Assembly: GCA_045612925.1 (NCBI GenBank)
Contig: JAZKZX010000041.1
Span: 1 to 45,235, forward strand
Direction: 5' to 3'
Origin: UBA1189 sp045612925
Lineage (GTDB): Bacteria; Bacteroidota; Bacteroidia; Bacteroidales; Bacteroidaceae
DNA length: 45,235 nt
Positions 24,353-32,973 of the stretch are shown here, piece after piece. Under the pieces are notes generated by a model, which ran no database searches, was not told the DNA's origin, and saw nothing but the letters and a program-made list of their open reading frames with translations. Within the stretch, counting starts at the first letter, position 1. Each line of letters starts with the position of its first letter. A program made the position numbers and the translations under genes.

Positions 24353-25706
24353 AATTCTTGCGAATCGTCCAATAAAAAGCAAATCCGACAACAATCCATA
24401 CCAGCAATATCACACGGCTTTGTACCGAGAGATAGCCCGGCATACCGGGGATAAGCAACAATGTAAGGAAGAAGAGCGAGAATACGCAACCCAAGATACC
24501 AATCCACACTTGACGCTTGTCGCCAACCTTGTGGGCCATGATAGCTGCCGAGGCGGTGGTATAGGCAAACACAATAGCTGCACCTACACTGGTCATATCA
24601 ACAATCCATACCAATACTTCGCGGCCAAACCAAGGGGCAAAAAGACTTGCAATCATAGTAAAGAGGATGGCGTTGCGAGGTGTGCCATGCTTGACTGACA
24701 TCTGCTTGAAAAAGGCTGGAAGGCTGCCTTCATCGGCCATCGCATACATGAGGCGTGAGGTGGAGATGTAGAACGCGTTCATACCCGAAATCACGGCGCA
24801 GAACATGGCTATGCCAAGGAAGATAAGGCCAAAGAGGCCGAATGTATTTCGCACGACATATCCTGTCTCCCAATTCTCACCCAATGCGAGCAACTCTTGC
24901 CAAGGCATGAGACCCGTAGCCGTCACTGTACACATGGCAACATAAAGCAGTGCTGCGATGAAGATGGCGAGTATCATGATGCGGGTCGACTTCTTATGGT
25001 CAAAGTTGTATTCCTCGGCACTCTGCGGTATGCAGTCAAAACCGATGAATGCCCAAGGAGCCATGGCTACAATACTGAATACACCATTCCACCAATTCAC
25101 ACCTTCGGGGAAGCCCGGTGCGAGGTTACTCCAATCGGCCTTGCCCATCACCAAGAAAGTAATCAGGCAGATACAACCAACGAGAGTAAGTGCAATAGCC
25201 GTCTGTAGCCATGCGGCTTGCTTGATGCCCTTGATGTTGATGAGTGCCATGATGATGATGAAGGCTGAAGCCAATACCACTTCGCCAGCATACACATCCC
25301 AACCGGCTACCTGATAGAGCAATCCACGCTGCACGATGCCTGGAAATAGGTAGCGGCTGATGAGTGCTAATGCCGTAGCATTGAGCGGGATAAGGCTCCA
25401 ATAGGCCAATATCATACCCCAGCCACAGACGAATGCATTGCGCTTGCCTATGGCCTCCTTGGTGTAGATAAACTCGCCACCGCTGACGGGAAACTTACGA
25501 ATGAGATAACCATAGCTCAAAGCAATCACGATGATTAACGCTGCTCCAATGAGCATACCCAATGCTGTACCCAAGGGGCCTGCCTTCGGGAGAAACGCAT
25601 TACCGGGGAGTACGAAACATCCCCAACCGATAATAGCACCCAATGCCAAGGCCCATACATCTACAGGGCGCATCGAACGCTTAAACTTACCATTAGTATT
25701 TGACAT
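24306..25706 (-). CDS. APC-family amino acid permease
   Basis: A 466-residue inner-membrane transporter with twelve predicted helices. The first helix has the APC substrate loop GAIIGWGCFVLPG, and helix 6 carries the family's APWAFIGFDCIPQSAEEY stretch. A basic C-terminus (RKRKLSSRFK) follows the last helix. Substrate is not predictable; relatives carry neutral amino acids or polyamines. It is first in the operon with glsA, glsB, menG, menA and the CPBP protease; an amino-acid carrier next to a lipid pathway that consumes glycine is suggestive but unproven. Confidence 0.88.
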   Translation of the reverse strand: MSNTNGKFKRSMRPVDVWALALGAIIGWGCFVLPGNAFLPKAGPLGTALGMLIGAALIIVIALSYGYLIRKFPVSGGEFIYTKEAIGKRNAFVCGWGMILAYWSLIPLNATALALISRYLFPGIVQRGLLYQVAGWDVYAGEVVLASAFIIIMALINIKGIKQAAWLQTAIALTLVGCICLITFLVMGKADWSNLAPGFPEGVNWWNGVFSIVAMAPWAFIGFDCIPQSAEEYNFDHKKSTRIMILAIFIAALLYVAMCTVTATGLMPWQELLALGENWETGYVVRNTFGLFGLIFLGIAMFCAVISGMNAFYISTSRLMYAMADEGSLPAFFKQMSVKHGTPRNAILFTMIASLFAPWFGREVLVWIVDMTSVGAAIVFAYTTASAAIMAHKVGDKRQVWIGILGCVFSLFFLTLLLIPGMPGYLSVQSRVILLVWIVVGFAFYWTIRKNYGEIQRKRKLSSRFK

Positions 25707-25762
25707 AGTTTATTAGTTTTACGCCATCGTTTCCGTAGGATTTACGATGAACAATTTGGCGC

Positions 25763-25770
25763 CAAAGATA
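25763..25770 (-). promoter_or_regulatory. -7 box of the permease-gls-men operon
   Basis: Minus-strand TATCTTTG, 56 bp upstream of the permease ATG. The -33 region has only TTTA-like sequence at a short spacing. Confidence 0.45.
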
Positions 25771-25825
25771 GAGATTTTATTTCGATTAAAGAAATATTGA
25801 CTTGTTTTTATTTACAAATTTTCAC

Positions 25826-25849
25826 AAAAAAAGAGGGAACAATCCCTCT
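25826..25849 (-). terminator. Terminator of tRNA-Arg
   Basis: Seven-base arms agaggga (25832-25838) and tccctct (25843-25849), four-base loop, then seven U on the minus strand, 11 bp after the tRNA. Confidence 0.85.
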
Positions 25850-25859
25850 CTCTAATTAG

Positions 25860-25933
25860 TGATCCCGGTGGGATTCAAACCCACGACCTTCAGAACCGGA
25901 ATCTGACGCTCTATTCAGCTAAGCTACGGAACC
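25860..25933 (-). tRNA. tRNA-Arg (anticodon CCG)
   Basis: The minus strand folds into a complete cloverleaf: acceptor GGTTCCG/CGGGATC (two G-U pairs), D stem GCTT/GAGC, anticodon stem TCAGA/TCTGA with loop TTCCGGT (anticodon CCG, reading CGG), five-base variable loop, T stem GTGGG/CCCAC with TTTGAAT. CCA is not encoded. It has its own -7 box (25950-25957) and terminator. Confidence 0.95.
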
Positions 25934-25949
25934 ATATAATTTCGTTGCG

Positions 25950-25957
25950 CAAAGGTA
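25950..25957 (-). promoter_or_regulatory. -7 box of tRNA-Arg
   Basis: Minus-strand TACCTTTG, placing the transcript start about 10 bp before the mature tRNA 5' end. No clear -33. Confidence 0.55.
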
Positions 25958-26020
25958 ATATAAAATTTCGGAACGACGAAGAGTGCACCGATTTATTACT
26001 CTTGTACACCTATATTTATA

Positions 26021-26503
26021 TTATTTGAGAAACTCTGCACTGAAGGTGAGTGGTAAGATTTCCTTGACGCCACCCTCAATGATGATGATGCCTTCTGTGC
26101 CATAAAGCAAGATGCGGATGGGCTGGTTGTGGCGTTGCTCCATTTCTAACATCACCTGTCGGCAAGCACCGCAGGGAGCGAGAGGAGTTGTTGTAAACTC
26201 GCCTTTGGTATAAGCTGCAATAGCCAATGCTGAAACAGCTTTGTTGGGGTAGGCAGAAGCGGTATGAAAGAGTGCCGTACGCTCGGCGCACATACCCGAT
26301 GGGTAGGCGGCATTCTCTTGATTAGTGCCTGTGATAGTGCTACCATCACTGAGTAAGACGGCTGCACCCACATAAAAATGCGAGTAAGGAGCATAACTCT
26401 GCTCAGTAGCTCTCTTGGCCGAATCAATCAAATTACGATCCTGCTCGTTCAATTCGTCGTAAGAGCAAAGCGTATAGTTGTAAGTGTGGGTGAGTGCTTT
26501 CAT
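26021..26503 (-). CDS. cdd: Cytidine deaminase
   Basis: Deaminates cytidine and deoxycytidine in pyrimidine salvage. The 160-residue protein has the zinc site CAERTAL (the CAE motif) near residue 72 and PCGACRQ near 109, with the substrate-binding ENAAYPSG just before. Length fits the homotetrameric small form. The start is 11 bp after the stop of a small lipoprotein gene, so it is the last gene of the gene run that begins with rho or Wzi. Confidence 0.96.
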   Translation of the reverse strand: MKALTHTYNYTLCSYDELNEQDRNLIDSAKRATEQSYAPYSHFYVGAAVLLSDGSTITGTNQENAAYPSGMCAERTALFHTASAYPNKAVSALAIAAYTKGEFTTTPLAPCGACRQVMLEMEQRHNQPIRILLYGTEGIIIIEGGVKEILPLTFSAEFLK

Positions 26504-26514
26504 GGTTGGGGATA

Positions 26515-26976
26515 TTAATATTTTCGGAGTTCAATGCGTGCGCTATCCGAGGTGAGAGTCATCCTCTGCTTTGACTGTACCAAATGGAATGTCGTGTAGT
26601 CTTGGTAGATGCCAAACTTGTTCAAACTCTTTATCGTGACCTTATTTTCCTTATTTATATTAGCCCCTTCTCCAGTAGTGTATACTCTAAATCCTCCCAT
26701 GCCTATACTATCGGGCTCTATAAAATCAAAATGTGCAATGACGCGTGACATGCTTTCAGGGGTTTCGTAATTTTGACACAACATAACCATTGTGCGTTGG
26801 AACATGTAGTACAAATCACCAGGTATTTCGGTAATCTCATTTGTGGAGAGGTTTTCTATTGATGTGACCTGCCATACCCCGTGCAAATCATTCTCGATAT
26901 AGTAGTTGTCCTCGCAAGAAGTTGCGCATAGTAGGGTTGTTAATACACCTACTACCATATATAGGTATCGTTTCAT
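26515..26976 (-). CDS. Small lipoprotein, lipocalin-like
   Basis: A 153-residue secreted lipoprotein: signal MKRYLYMVVGVLTTLLCATSCED with lipobox ATSC at Cys21. The body begins DLHGVWQVTSIEN, the beta-strand start typical of Bacteroidales lipocalin-like lipoproteins (G-x-W at the first strand), and ends in alternating hydrophobic strands. No catalytic residues are evident. It sits 13 bp after the Wzi-family gene and 11 bp before cdd. Function unknown; the family name is a pattern-based guess. Confidence 0.75.
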   Translation of the reverse strand: MKRYLYMVVGVLTTLLCATSCEDNYYIENDLHGVWQVTSIENLSTNEITEIPGDLYYMFQRTMVMLCQNYETPESMSRVIAHFDFIEPDSIGMGGFRVYTTGEGANINKENKVTIKSLNKFGIYQDYTTFHLVQSKQRMTLTSDSARIELRKY

Positions 26977-26989
26977 CGTTGTTTATCGT

Positions 26990-28519
26990 TTATTTAGTTA
27001 AGAATCCTGTTTTTGTTATTGTTATCATACCTCCAAGATTGTTCCCGATGAGATTGCTTTGGTCGGCCGCAATAGCTCCTGTAAACTTCCAACCATCAAG
27101 TTTGGTGGGTGTATGAGTAATCTCTATCATGGAGGAAGTTACCCCTTCGGGATTGGGCAAGGGATCGGCAAATGATCCCCAATGGCGGGTGTGTGAACTT
27201 ATGATACGATACGCCCATTCTGCATGTGGCTCTCCTTCTATGCCAATATAGTATGAGCGGATTCGTGTGTTTGGCATAGACAAACTGCCATTTTCATTAT
27301 AGATGGGTGATAATAGGTGAGGGTTGCATACGGCCATTCCCCAATGTTGCCACGATTGGAAGAAATAATGGTTGTAATAGTAATCATATCCGCTTATCTG
27401 TTCCTTGAAGTTGGCATTGGTGTTATGTAATATGGGGCCACTTTGGTCGCGTGAAGTGATATACTCTGCTACGATACCTTTTACCCATTTCGCTTTAGGT
27501 AGTGTTAGCTCCAACCCCCACATCCCATCAAGCCAGGGGTGATATGAAAGAAAACGGGTGTTCCCGTCGCGGTCAGATACCCAAGATATACCAAGCATTT
27601 GAGAGTGGTCCTCAAAGAAGTGTTCGTAGTAGGCGCGAAGTTTCCAATTGTCTGTCGTATAGTCCATGATAGCATGCCAGCTGCCAAGCACATTTCCGTT
27701 GATGTTTACTTGCTCCTCATCAGGGGCATTCTCCCCTCCAGGCATAGGGATAAAGGCCTTGATATACTCCATAAATGAGGTGGGGAATGTGCGGCTATAC
27801 TTTCCACCAACATACAAGTCACCTCCAAATTTGGTGTACATTTCCAGTCCGCTTTCCCAACCTAACCCCTTACCTGAAGGGTTGGCGATGCGCATGAATG
27901 CAGTTTTCTCATGGAAGACCATGTTTGTTGTATAGTGTGAGCCAATAGCTCCATGGGTGAAGTTCTCTTGGAATTTATCGTCAATATATTTTCCGTAGCT
28001 GAAGTGTCCCTTTACTTGTACCCATTCATTAAATAGCCAAGGAGTAGTGGTGTATTCATTGATGCCAAAACGCACTTGAGGTATGGGGCGTGCATTGGGA
28101 GCAAAAGTGAGTCCGCCTCCACTCAATGTGTGGTGCTTTCCTTCGGCCCACCTCTCTTTACTGCCTACACTTAATTCCCAGCAATTGTACTTGATGTCGG
28201 CATAGAGTTGTTGAACATAAAAAGGTTTGAGGTAGTGCCATGCTCCAGCAATCTCTGCTCCATATGCCCAAGCGAATCCTTTCTTTTTGTCAAAGTCTCG
28301 GAATATGCCCAAACCGAGATTGGCATTATTGTTCTCTAAGGAAGAAAGTCCATGTTGATTGTTTACAAACCAGAATGGAGCGTGTTTGCCAGCGGAGGCT
28401 ACGATATCGGTTTGTAATGTATAACTTAATTTCTGCCATTCGCTCTTGGTCGCTGGTTTTTGTGCACATACAAGTAGAGGAAGTGACAGTAGTAGTAGGA
28501 TTTGTTGTATCTTTTTCAT
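26990..28519 (-). CDS. Wzi-family capsule assembly outer-membrane protein
   Basis: A 509-residue outer-membrane barrel. Signal peptide MKKIQQILLLLSLPLLVCAQ, then many amphipathic strands rich in aromatic residues. The N-terminal HAPFWFVNNQHG stretch and GAEIAGAWHY are typical of the Bacteroidetes Caps_assemb_Wzi family. E. coli Wzi anchors group 1 capsule at the surface; Bacteroidetes members are assumed to have a similar role, without direct proof. No capsule operon is adjacent. It has its own promoter-like box in front and is followed by a lipoprotein gene. Confidence 0.82.
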   Translation of the reverse strand: MKKIQQILLLLSLPLLVCAQKPATKSEWQKLSYTLQTDIVASAGKHAPFWFVNNQHGLSSLENNNANLGLGIFRDFDKKKGFAWAYGAEIAGAWHYLKPFYVQQLYADIKYNCWELSVGSKERWAEGKHHTLSGGGLTFAPNARPIPQVRFGINEYTTTPWLFNEWVQVKGHFSYGKYIDDKFQENFTHGAIGSHYTTNMVFHEKTAFMRIANPSGKGLGWESGLEMYTKFGGDLYVGGKYSRTFPTSFMEYIKAFIPMPGGENAPDEEQVNINGNVLGSWHAIMDYTTDNWKLRAYYEHFFEDHSQMLGISWVSDRDGNTRFLSYHPWLDGMWGLELTLPKAKWVKGIVAEYITSRDQSGPILHNTNANFKEQISGYDYYYNHYFFQSWQHWGMAVCNPHLLSPIYNENGSLSMPNTRIRSYYIGIEGEPHAEWAYRIISSHTRHWGSFADPLPNPEGVTSSMIEITHTPTKLDGWKFTGAIAADQSNLIGNNLGGMITITKTGFLTK

Positions 28520-28539
28520 TGTGATATACTTTATTTTTG

Positions 28540-28568
28540 CAAATTTATGAAATGTTTAGCAAAACAAA
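28540..28568 (-). promoter_or_regulatory. Possible promoter of the Wzi-family gene
   Basis: Minus-strand TTTG (28568-28565), 17 bp, TAAATTTG (28547-28540), 20 bp before the ATG. The spacing is short for this class, and the leader would be about 13 nt. Confidence 0.5.
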
Positions 28569-28592
28569 GTATAATTCAATGTTAAAAATAGA

Positions 28593-29858
28593 CTAAAACT
28601 TGATGGTTGGTATTTTGAAGTCAATGACTAATTCTGTACCGTAGGCTTTAGTAAGATGGGCGTAGATGTTATATCCCACCGAAATGTTGTCGTTGAAGAG
28701 AGGGGGGTTGTAGCGTAATCCTATACGTTCATAGAAGGGATATTCCTCGGTTGTATTGGAATATTCATTGAATGGTCTACTTAAGTAGTATCCCACAGCC
28801 ATTTGCATACTCATGCGACGGAAGAATACTTCGTGCTTAGCGGCAAGCCCGAACGACCATTGCACTTGCTTGGGACGCTCACCAGTAGCTTGTGTCTCTA
28901 CATCAAGATTGTAGGGCTCGTATAAGACATCAAGTCCTATGCCCGAAGCATATCGGCGGGCATATCGGCACATGAGGTCTGCAGACATCAGATGATAGTA
29001 ACACATGCGATAGCCATCCTTGCCATATTTGATGTTTTCAACATTGTTGTTTTTCCAGATGAAATTATTGGCATCGTATAGCCATTCTCCTTGCGATGCT
29101 CGTATGCCACTGCTATAAGCAATGTTGAAGTATATCTTTTTGTCTTCGAAGGGGGTGTGCATGCGCACCATAGGGATAGAGTCGTAAGGCTGCAGATAAT
29201 ACCGAATACCGGTCCCTATGCCCAATTTGTTGATGCCTTTATTAGGACGCACCGTTCCTCCATTAGAGAGGTGGCGAAACTCGGGACCTACAAAGAATTC
29301 ACATTGGCGATAGCGATAGTTGAGCGCAAATGCAATGTCAAAATATACAGATAGGCGTGAGCCAAGCATTACATTGTCTACATTGGTAAATCGATTGTAG
29401 ATGTGTGTGTTGTACCCGATACCATTGCTAAAGGTGTAATCGGCACTCCATCCTGATCGTGTCCGGAAAAAGGCGCGGCGGAAAGATCCATAGAGCACAA
29501 ATGAGGTGCCACAACGTGAGTTGTAGTCGATAGGCCTTGTTCCATGAGGATTATAGCGTAATCTCACCTTATTGAAGTCAGAGACTAAAAGCCCAAAGGT
29601 GAGGGTCGGGTAGTTATAGTCAGAAGCGTAGGCGCAATGCTCATCGGCATCAGTTTGATATATATAACCTAACCAAAAACTTTGCGCATCTTGCTGCTTT
29701 AACGCATCGTTTATCAGCCAACCATCAAACTTCAATACTTCGCCCTTCCCATACCCCGCTTCAATGGCTTGAGCAGAGGCTTGGGAAGGGCAAAGGTATA
29801 GGCAGAATAATAGAATGCAAATGACATTTAAGCTCCAATGTGCGAACGCCTTTCTCAT
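28593..29858 (-). CDS. PagL-like outer-membrane acyloxyacyl hydrolase
   Basis: A 421-residue outer-membrane protein. Signal peptide about 1-29 (CPSQASAQA). The region around residue 195 reads EFRHLSNGGTVRPNKGIN: PagL-type lipid A 3-O-deacylases have the catalytic His and Ser in the same HxSN arrangement followed by a conserved Asn-rich loop. PagL itself is only about 170 residues, and this protein is more than twice as long, with an extra barrel-like half (about 240-421). It may therefore deacylate lipid A, or be a relative with another substrate. It starts 25 bp after the rho stop, with no promoter between. Confidence 0.72.
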   Translation of the reverse strand: MRKAFAHWSLNVICILLFCLYLCPSQASAQAIEAGYGKGEVLKFDGWLINDALKQQDAQSFWLGYIYQTDADEHCAYASDYNYPTLTFGLLVSDFNKVRLRYNPHGTRPIDYNSRCGTSFVLYGSFRRAFFRTRSGWSADYTFSNGIGYNTHIYNRFTNVDNVMLGSRLSVYFDIAFALNYRYRQCEFFVGPEFRHLSNGGTVRPNKGINKLGIGTGIRYYLQPYDSIPMVRMHTPFEDKKIYFNIAYSSGIRASQGEWLYDANNFIWKNNNVENIKYGKDGYRMCYYHLMSADLMCRYARRYASGIGLDVLYEPYNLDVETQATGERPKQVQWSFGLAAKHEVFFRRMSMQMAVGYYLSRPFNEYSNTTEEYPFYERIGLRYNPPLFNDNISVGYNIYAHLTKAYGTELVIDFKIPTIKF

Positions 29859-29883
29859 TCCTTATTCTTCTTTATAATTGGGG

Positions 29884-31929
29884 TTATGAATTCATGCTCA
29901 AGAGAAATTCTTCATTGCTCTTGGTGCCTTCAAGGCGCGACTTCGTGAAGTCCATAGCCTCAATGGGATTCATGTCAGAGAGGAACTTGCGCAATATCCA
30001 CATACGATCAAGTGTCTGCTTGTCATGTAATAGGTCATCGCGGCGTGTACTTGATGCAACAATATTCACAGCAGGGAAGATACGCTTGTTTGAGAGGTTG
30101 CGATCGAGCTGGAGCTCCATATTACCCGTACCCTTGAACTCCTCGAAAATGACCTCGTCCATTTTTGAACCAGTCTCGGTCAGAGCTGTAGCAATGATAG
30201 TGAGCGAGCCACCGTTCTCGATGTTGCGCGCAGCACCGAAGAAGCGCTTGGGCTTATGCAAAGCATTGGCATCTACACCACCCGAAAGGATTTTGCCTGA
30301 TGCGGGTGATACGGTGTTGTAGGCGCGTGCCAAACGGGTAATAGAGTCAAGGAAGATGACTACATCGTGTCCGCACTCAACCATGCGCTTGGCCTTCTCG
30401 AGTACGATGCCGGCTATCTTTACATGGCGCTCAGCGGGCTCATCGAAGGTCGAAGCAATCACTTCGGCATTGACGCTACGCGCCATATCTGTCACCTCCT
30501 CGGGGCGCTCATCGATGAGCAACATAATCATGTATACTTCTGGATGGTTGGCGGCGATGGCGTTGGCAATATCCTTGAGCAGTATGGTCTTACCTGTCTT
30601 TGGCTGCGCCACGATGAGTCCGCGCTGACCCTTACCGATGGGTGAGAAGAGATCGACAACGCGTGCAGAGAGATTATCGTTATACCCCTTGCAAAGAGTG
30701 AATTTCTCATCGGGGAAGAGTGGTGTAAGGTGCTCAAAGGGTACACGGTCACGCACGATATTGGGGTCGAGTCCATTGATGCGTGTAATCTTCATCAATG
30801 GGAAGTATTTCTCTCCTTCGCGTGCGGGGCGTATGGTACCTTCTACCACATCACCAGTCTTGAGCCCGTGGAAACGAATCTGATTGTGAGATACATAGAT
30901 GTCGTCAGGTGAAGCTAAATAATTGTAGTCTGCCGAGCGTAAGAAACCATAATTGTCGGGCATGATTTCAAGTACGCCACTAACCTCTATGAGGTCATCG
31001 AAGTTGTAACGCTCCTGTTCTGTTTGACGCTGCTCTTGTTGGCCACTTACAGGTTGTTGTTCTTCGCTCGCAGGCTCTGAGTTATTTTCTTTGTTCTTAT
31101 GTTTGTTTTTGTTCTTCTTACCCTGGCTTTGTTGTTCTCCGTTGGAGGTATTCAACTTGGTGGATTCAAACTTATCGACCAATTCAGCGGGTAGGGCTTT
31201 TGAGTCGGTGGGCAGATCTTCGATAGCAATAAATTCGCTATTAGAATCTTCTACGGTTGATTCTGTAATAGTCGGTTGTTGGTTGCTATCTGTGTTTTGC
31301 TCCTTCTGTGTTTTAGGCTTGCGTCCGCGTTTCTTGGGAGCATTTTGTGATGTTTGTTGAGGAACTTCTACTTCTTCTGTTTGCTCTGATGCTTGTGGAT
31401 CGTTTGCAGCCGTTTGTTGGTTGTCGGAATCTTGCTGACTCTTTTGTGTTTTGGATTTACGCCCGCGTTTTTTTTGCGTATTCTGTTGCTCTTGCAAAGC
31501 AGTCTCTTCTATGATGACTGTTGATGGCTGTTGCTCTGAAATATTCTTGGTATTGATTGATTCAGTGGTCTCTTCTACCATCTTTTGATTTTGCTCTTTT
31601 GAAACTTCTGCTGTTCCTGTTGAGGCATCTTCAACGATAGGTGTCGCTACGAATTTTGGAGTGTCGTTTATTTTTTCGGCTTTATCCTTATCTGCCGAAT
31701 ATACCTTGTTGGCAACCTCTTTTTTATTAATACGATTGCGTTGTCGACGCTCATTCTTACCCTCCTCATTGGCTACTTTCTTTTGTGCTTCAGTAATGGC
31801 TTGTTCGTCGAGAATGCGATAGATGAGGTCTTGACGCTCAAGAGATTTGAAGCCTTTAAGACCCATTTCATTGGCGATTTCTTGCAATTCGCCCAATTCC
31901 TTGTTGCTTAGTTGAATGATATTGTACAT
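29884..31929 (-). CDS. rho: Transcription termination factor Rho with long disordered insert
   Basis: RNA-dependent helicase that ends transcription. At 681 residues it is about 260 longer than E. coli Rho (419). Residues 1-46 are the usual N-terminal helical domain. Residues about 47-305 are low-complexity, rich in Gln, Asn, Glu, Ser, Thr and Lys, and contain two copies of KKRGRK(S/P)KTQK near 155 and 200. The core then follows: cold-shock RNA-binding domain (YGFLRSADYNYL), P-loop QPKTGKT near 443, Walker B VVIFLDSITRLARA, and Q/R loops. In B. thetaiotaomicron the equivalent disordered region drives phase separation of Rho and is needed for gut fitness. Confidence 0.96.
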   Translation of the reverse strand: MYNIIQLSNKELGELQEIANEMGLKGFKSLERQDLIYRILDEQAITEAQKKVANEEGKNERRQRNRINKKEVANKVYSADKDKAEKINDTPKFVATPIVEDASTGTAEVSKEQNQKMVEETTESINTKNISEQQPSTVIIEETALQEQQNTQKKRGRKSKTQKSQQDSDNQQTAANDPQASEQTEEVEVPQQTSQNAPKKRGRKPKTQKEQNTDSNQQPTITESTVEDSNSEFIAIEDLPTDSKALPAELVDKFESTKLNTSNGEQQSQGKKNKNKHKNKENNSEPASEEQQPVSGQQEQRQTEQERYNFDDLIEVSGVLEIMPDNYGFLRSADYNYLASPDDIYVSHNQIRFHGLKTGDVVEGTIRPAREGEKYFPLMKITRINGLDPNIVRDRVPFEHLTPLFPDEKFTLCKGYNDNLSARVVDLFSPIGKGQRGLIVAQPKTGKTILLKDIANAIAANHPEVYMIMLLIDERPEEVTDMARSVNAEVIASTFDEPAERHVKIAGIVLEKAKRMVECGHDVVIFLDSITRLARAYNTVSPASGKILSGGVDANALHKPKRFFGAARNIENGGSLTIIATALTETGSKMDEVIFEEFKGTGNMELQLDRNLSNKRIFPAVNIVASSTRRDDLLHDKQTLDRMWILRKFLSDMNPIEAMDFTKSRLEGTKSNEEFLLSMNS

Positions 31930-32055
31930 ATAATAATGTAGTATGTGATGTTGTATTTCTCACTCCACACTCCGCGCACATACTCCTCAAAGGGAAGACG
32001 CACTATTGGATAAATTTTTACGATAAAAAGTCGGGTGGAGTCGAATTTGACGATG

Positions 32056-32063
32056 CAAAAGTA
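32056..32063 (-). promoter_or_regulatory. -7 box of rho
   Basis: Minus-strand TACTTTTG, 127 bp before the rho ATG. It implies a leader of about 120 nt, of a length that could allow self-termination by Rho. No -33 match. Confidence 0.45.
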
Positions 32064-32079
32064 GATATTTTATTTCATA

Positions 32080-32113
32080 TTGGCCATATATTTACCATTT
32101 TTTTTTAATTTTG
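32080..32113 (+). promoter_or_regulatory. Possible promoter of the DUF3805-like gene
   Basis: TTG at 32080-32082 and TAATTTTG at 32106-32113, spacing 23 bp, slightly long. It lies 36 bp before the ATG at 32149 and is divergent from the rho -7 box. Confidence 0.45.
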
Positions 32114-32148
32114 TGCCAGATATTTTATTGCTAACAACATATTGACCA

Positions 32149-32973
32149 ATGAAAAAGTTTATATCCCCAGGATCATGGTTCTCCTTTTCTTATCCCGATA
32201 TGTGGTTTGAATTTAGTGAAGAGGCTGATTGTTTCTTGTTTTATAATCCAGAGAAGTGGGATGGTAATTTCCGTATCTCTGCCTATCGTGATGCCTCGCC
32301 TTCATTTGGCGATACCATGATGGAGCATGCATTAAAGGTTGCTGGTGCAAGAGTGTCCAAAGTGGGTCGTTGGGAGACAGTCTATAGTGTGGAGTCGTTT
32401 ACAGAGCAATTGATGGAGTATACCACACATCGCTGGACGATAGGTTGTGGGCAGACATGTGTGGAGTGTTCGTTTACGGCTTCTATAGAGGAACATTTGG
32501 GTATAGTGAATGCGCTTATTGCCTCTTTGGAGATTTTGCAACCACGTGACACCTACCATAATCAATATATCCCGGTCCGTGTCTCTGAAGTTGATCTCAT
32601 TGAGTCATGTTATGCTACGATTGAAGATTTAGGTATGAAACTCTTCAAGGAACGTTTTCGTGATTTTGATTACAATGTGCGCCTCTTACAGAAAATAGCC
32701 CAACGCCCCGAACTCACGAAACAATTGGGCGTAGATGCAGGTGCAGTGATGGGCATTGTGTTGTGTGCGCTCTTGACGGAGAGTATTGAGGGATTGGAGT
32801 GGAATACTTATGTTAATGGAAAGGTTGAGGCCCCCGTGCTTATGTATGGTACTGTCTGTGTGGCTCGCCCTATGCTTCTCTTTGGTAAGCAAGGAGCTCT
32901 ATTAACAGAGGTTGAGATGGCGGATGTTGTGGAAGAAATCCGTGCGCGTATAGAGGAGGCCGCTTCATGCTGA
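32149..32973 (+). CDS. DUF3805-like protein of unknown function
   Basis: A 274-residue protein with no signal peptide or membrane helix. The N-terminal half (MKKFISPGSWFSFSYPDMWFEF, shown by its pattern W-F-S-F-x-Y-P) resembles the PsbP-like or DUF3805 fold that often opens with such a strand; the C-terminal half is more helical (about 165-274), resembling DUF3806. No catalytic motif is seen. The stop TGA overlaps the start of the ABC-F gene by seven bases, so translation is probably coupled. The DUF names are from memory. Confidence 0.75.
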   Translation: MKKFISPGSWFSFSYPDMWFEFSEEADCFLFYNPEKWDGNFRISAYRDASPSFGDTMMEHALKVAGARVSKVGRWETVYSVESFTEQLMEYTTHRWTIGCGQTCVECSFTASIEEHLGIVNALIASLEILQPRDTYHNQYIPVRVSEVDLIESCYATIEDLGMKLFKERFRDFDYNVRLLQKIAQRPELTKQLGVDAGAVMGIVLCALLTESIEGLEWNTYVNGKVEAPVLMYGTVCVARPMLLFGKQGALLTEVEMADVVEEIRARIEEAASC

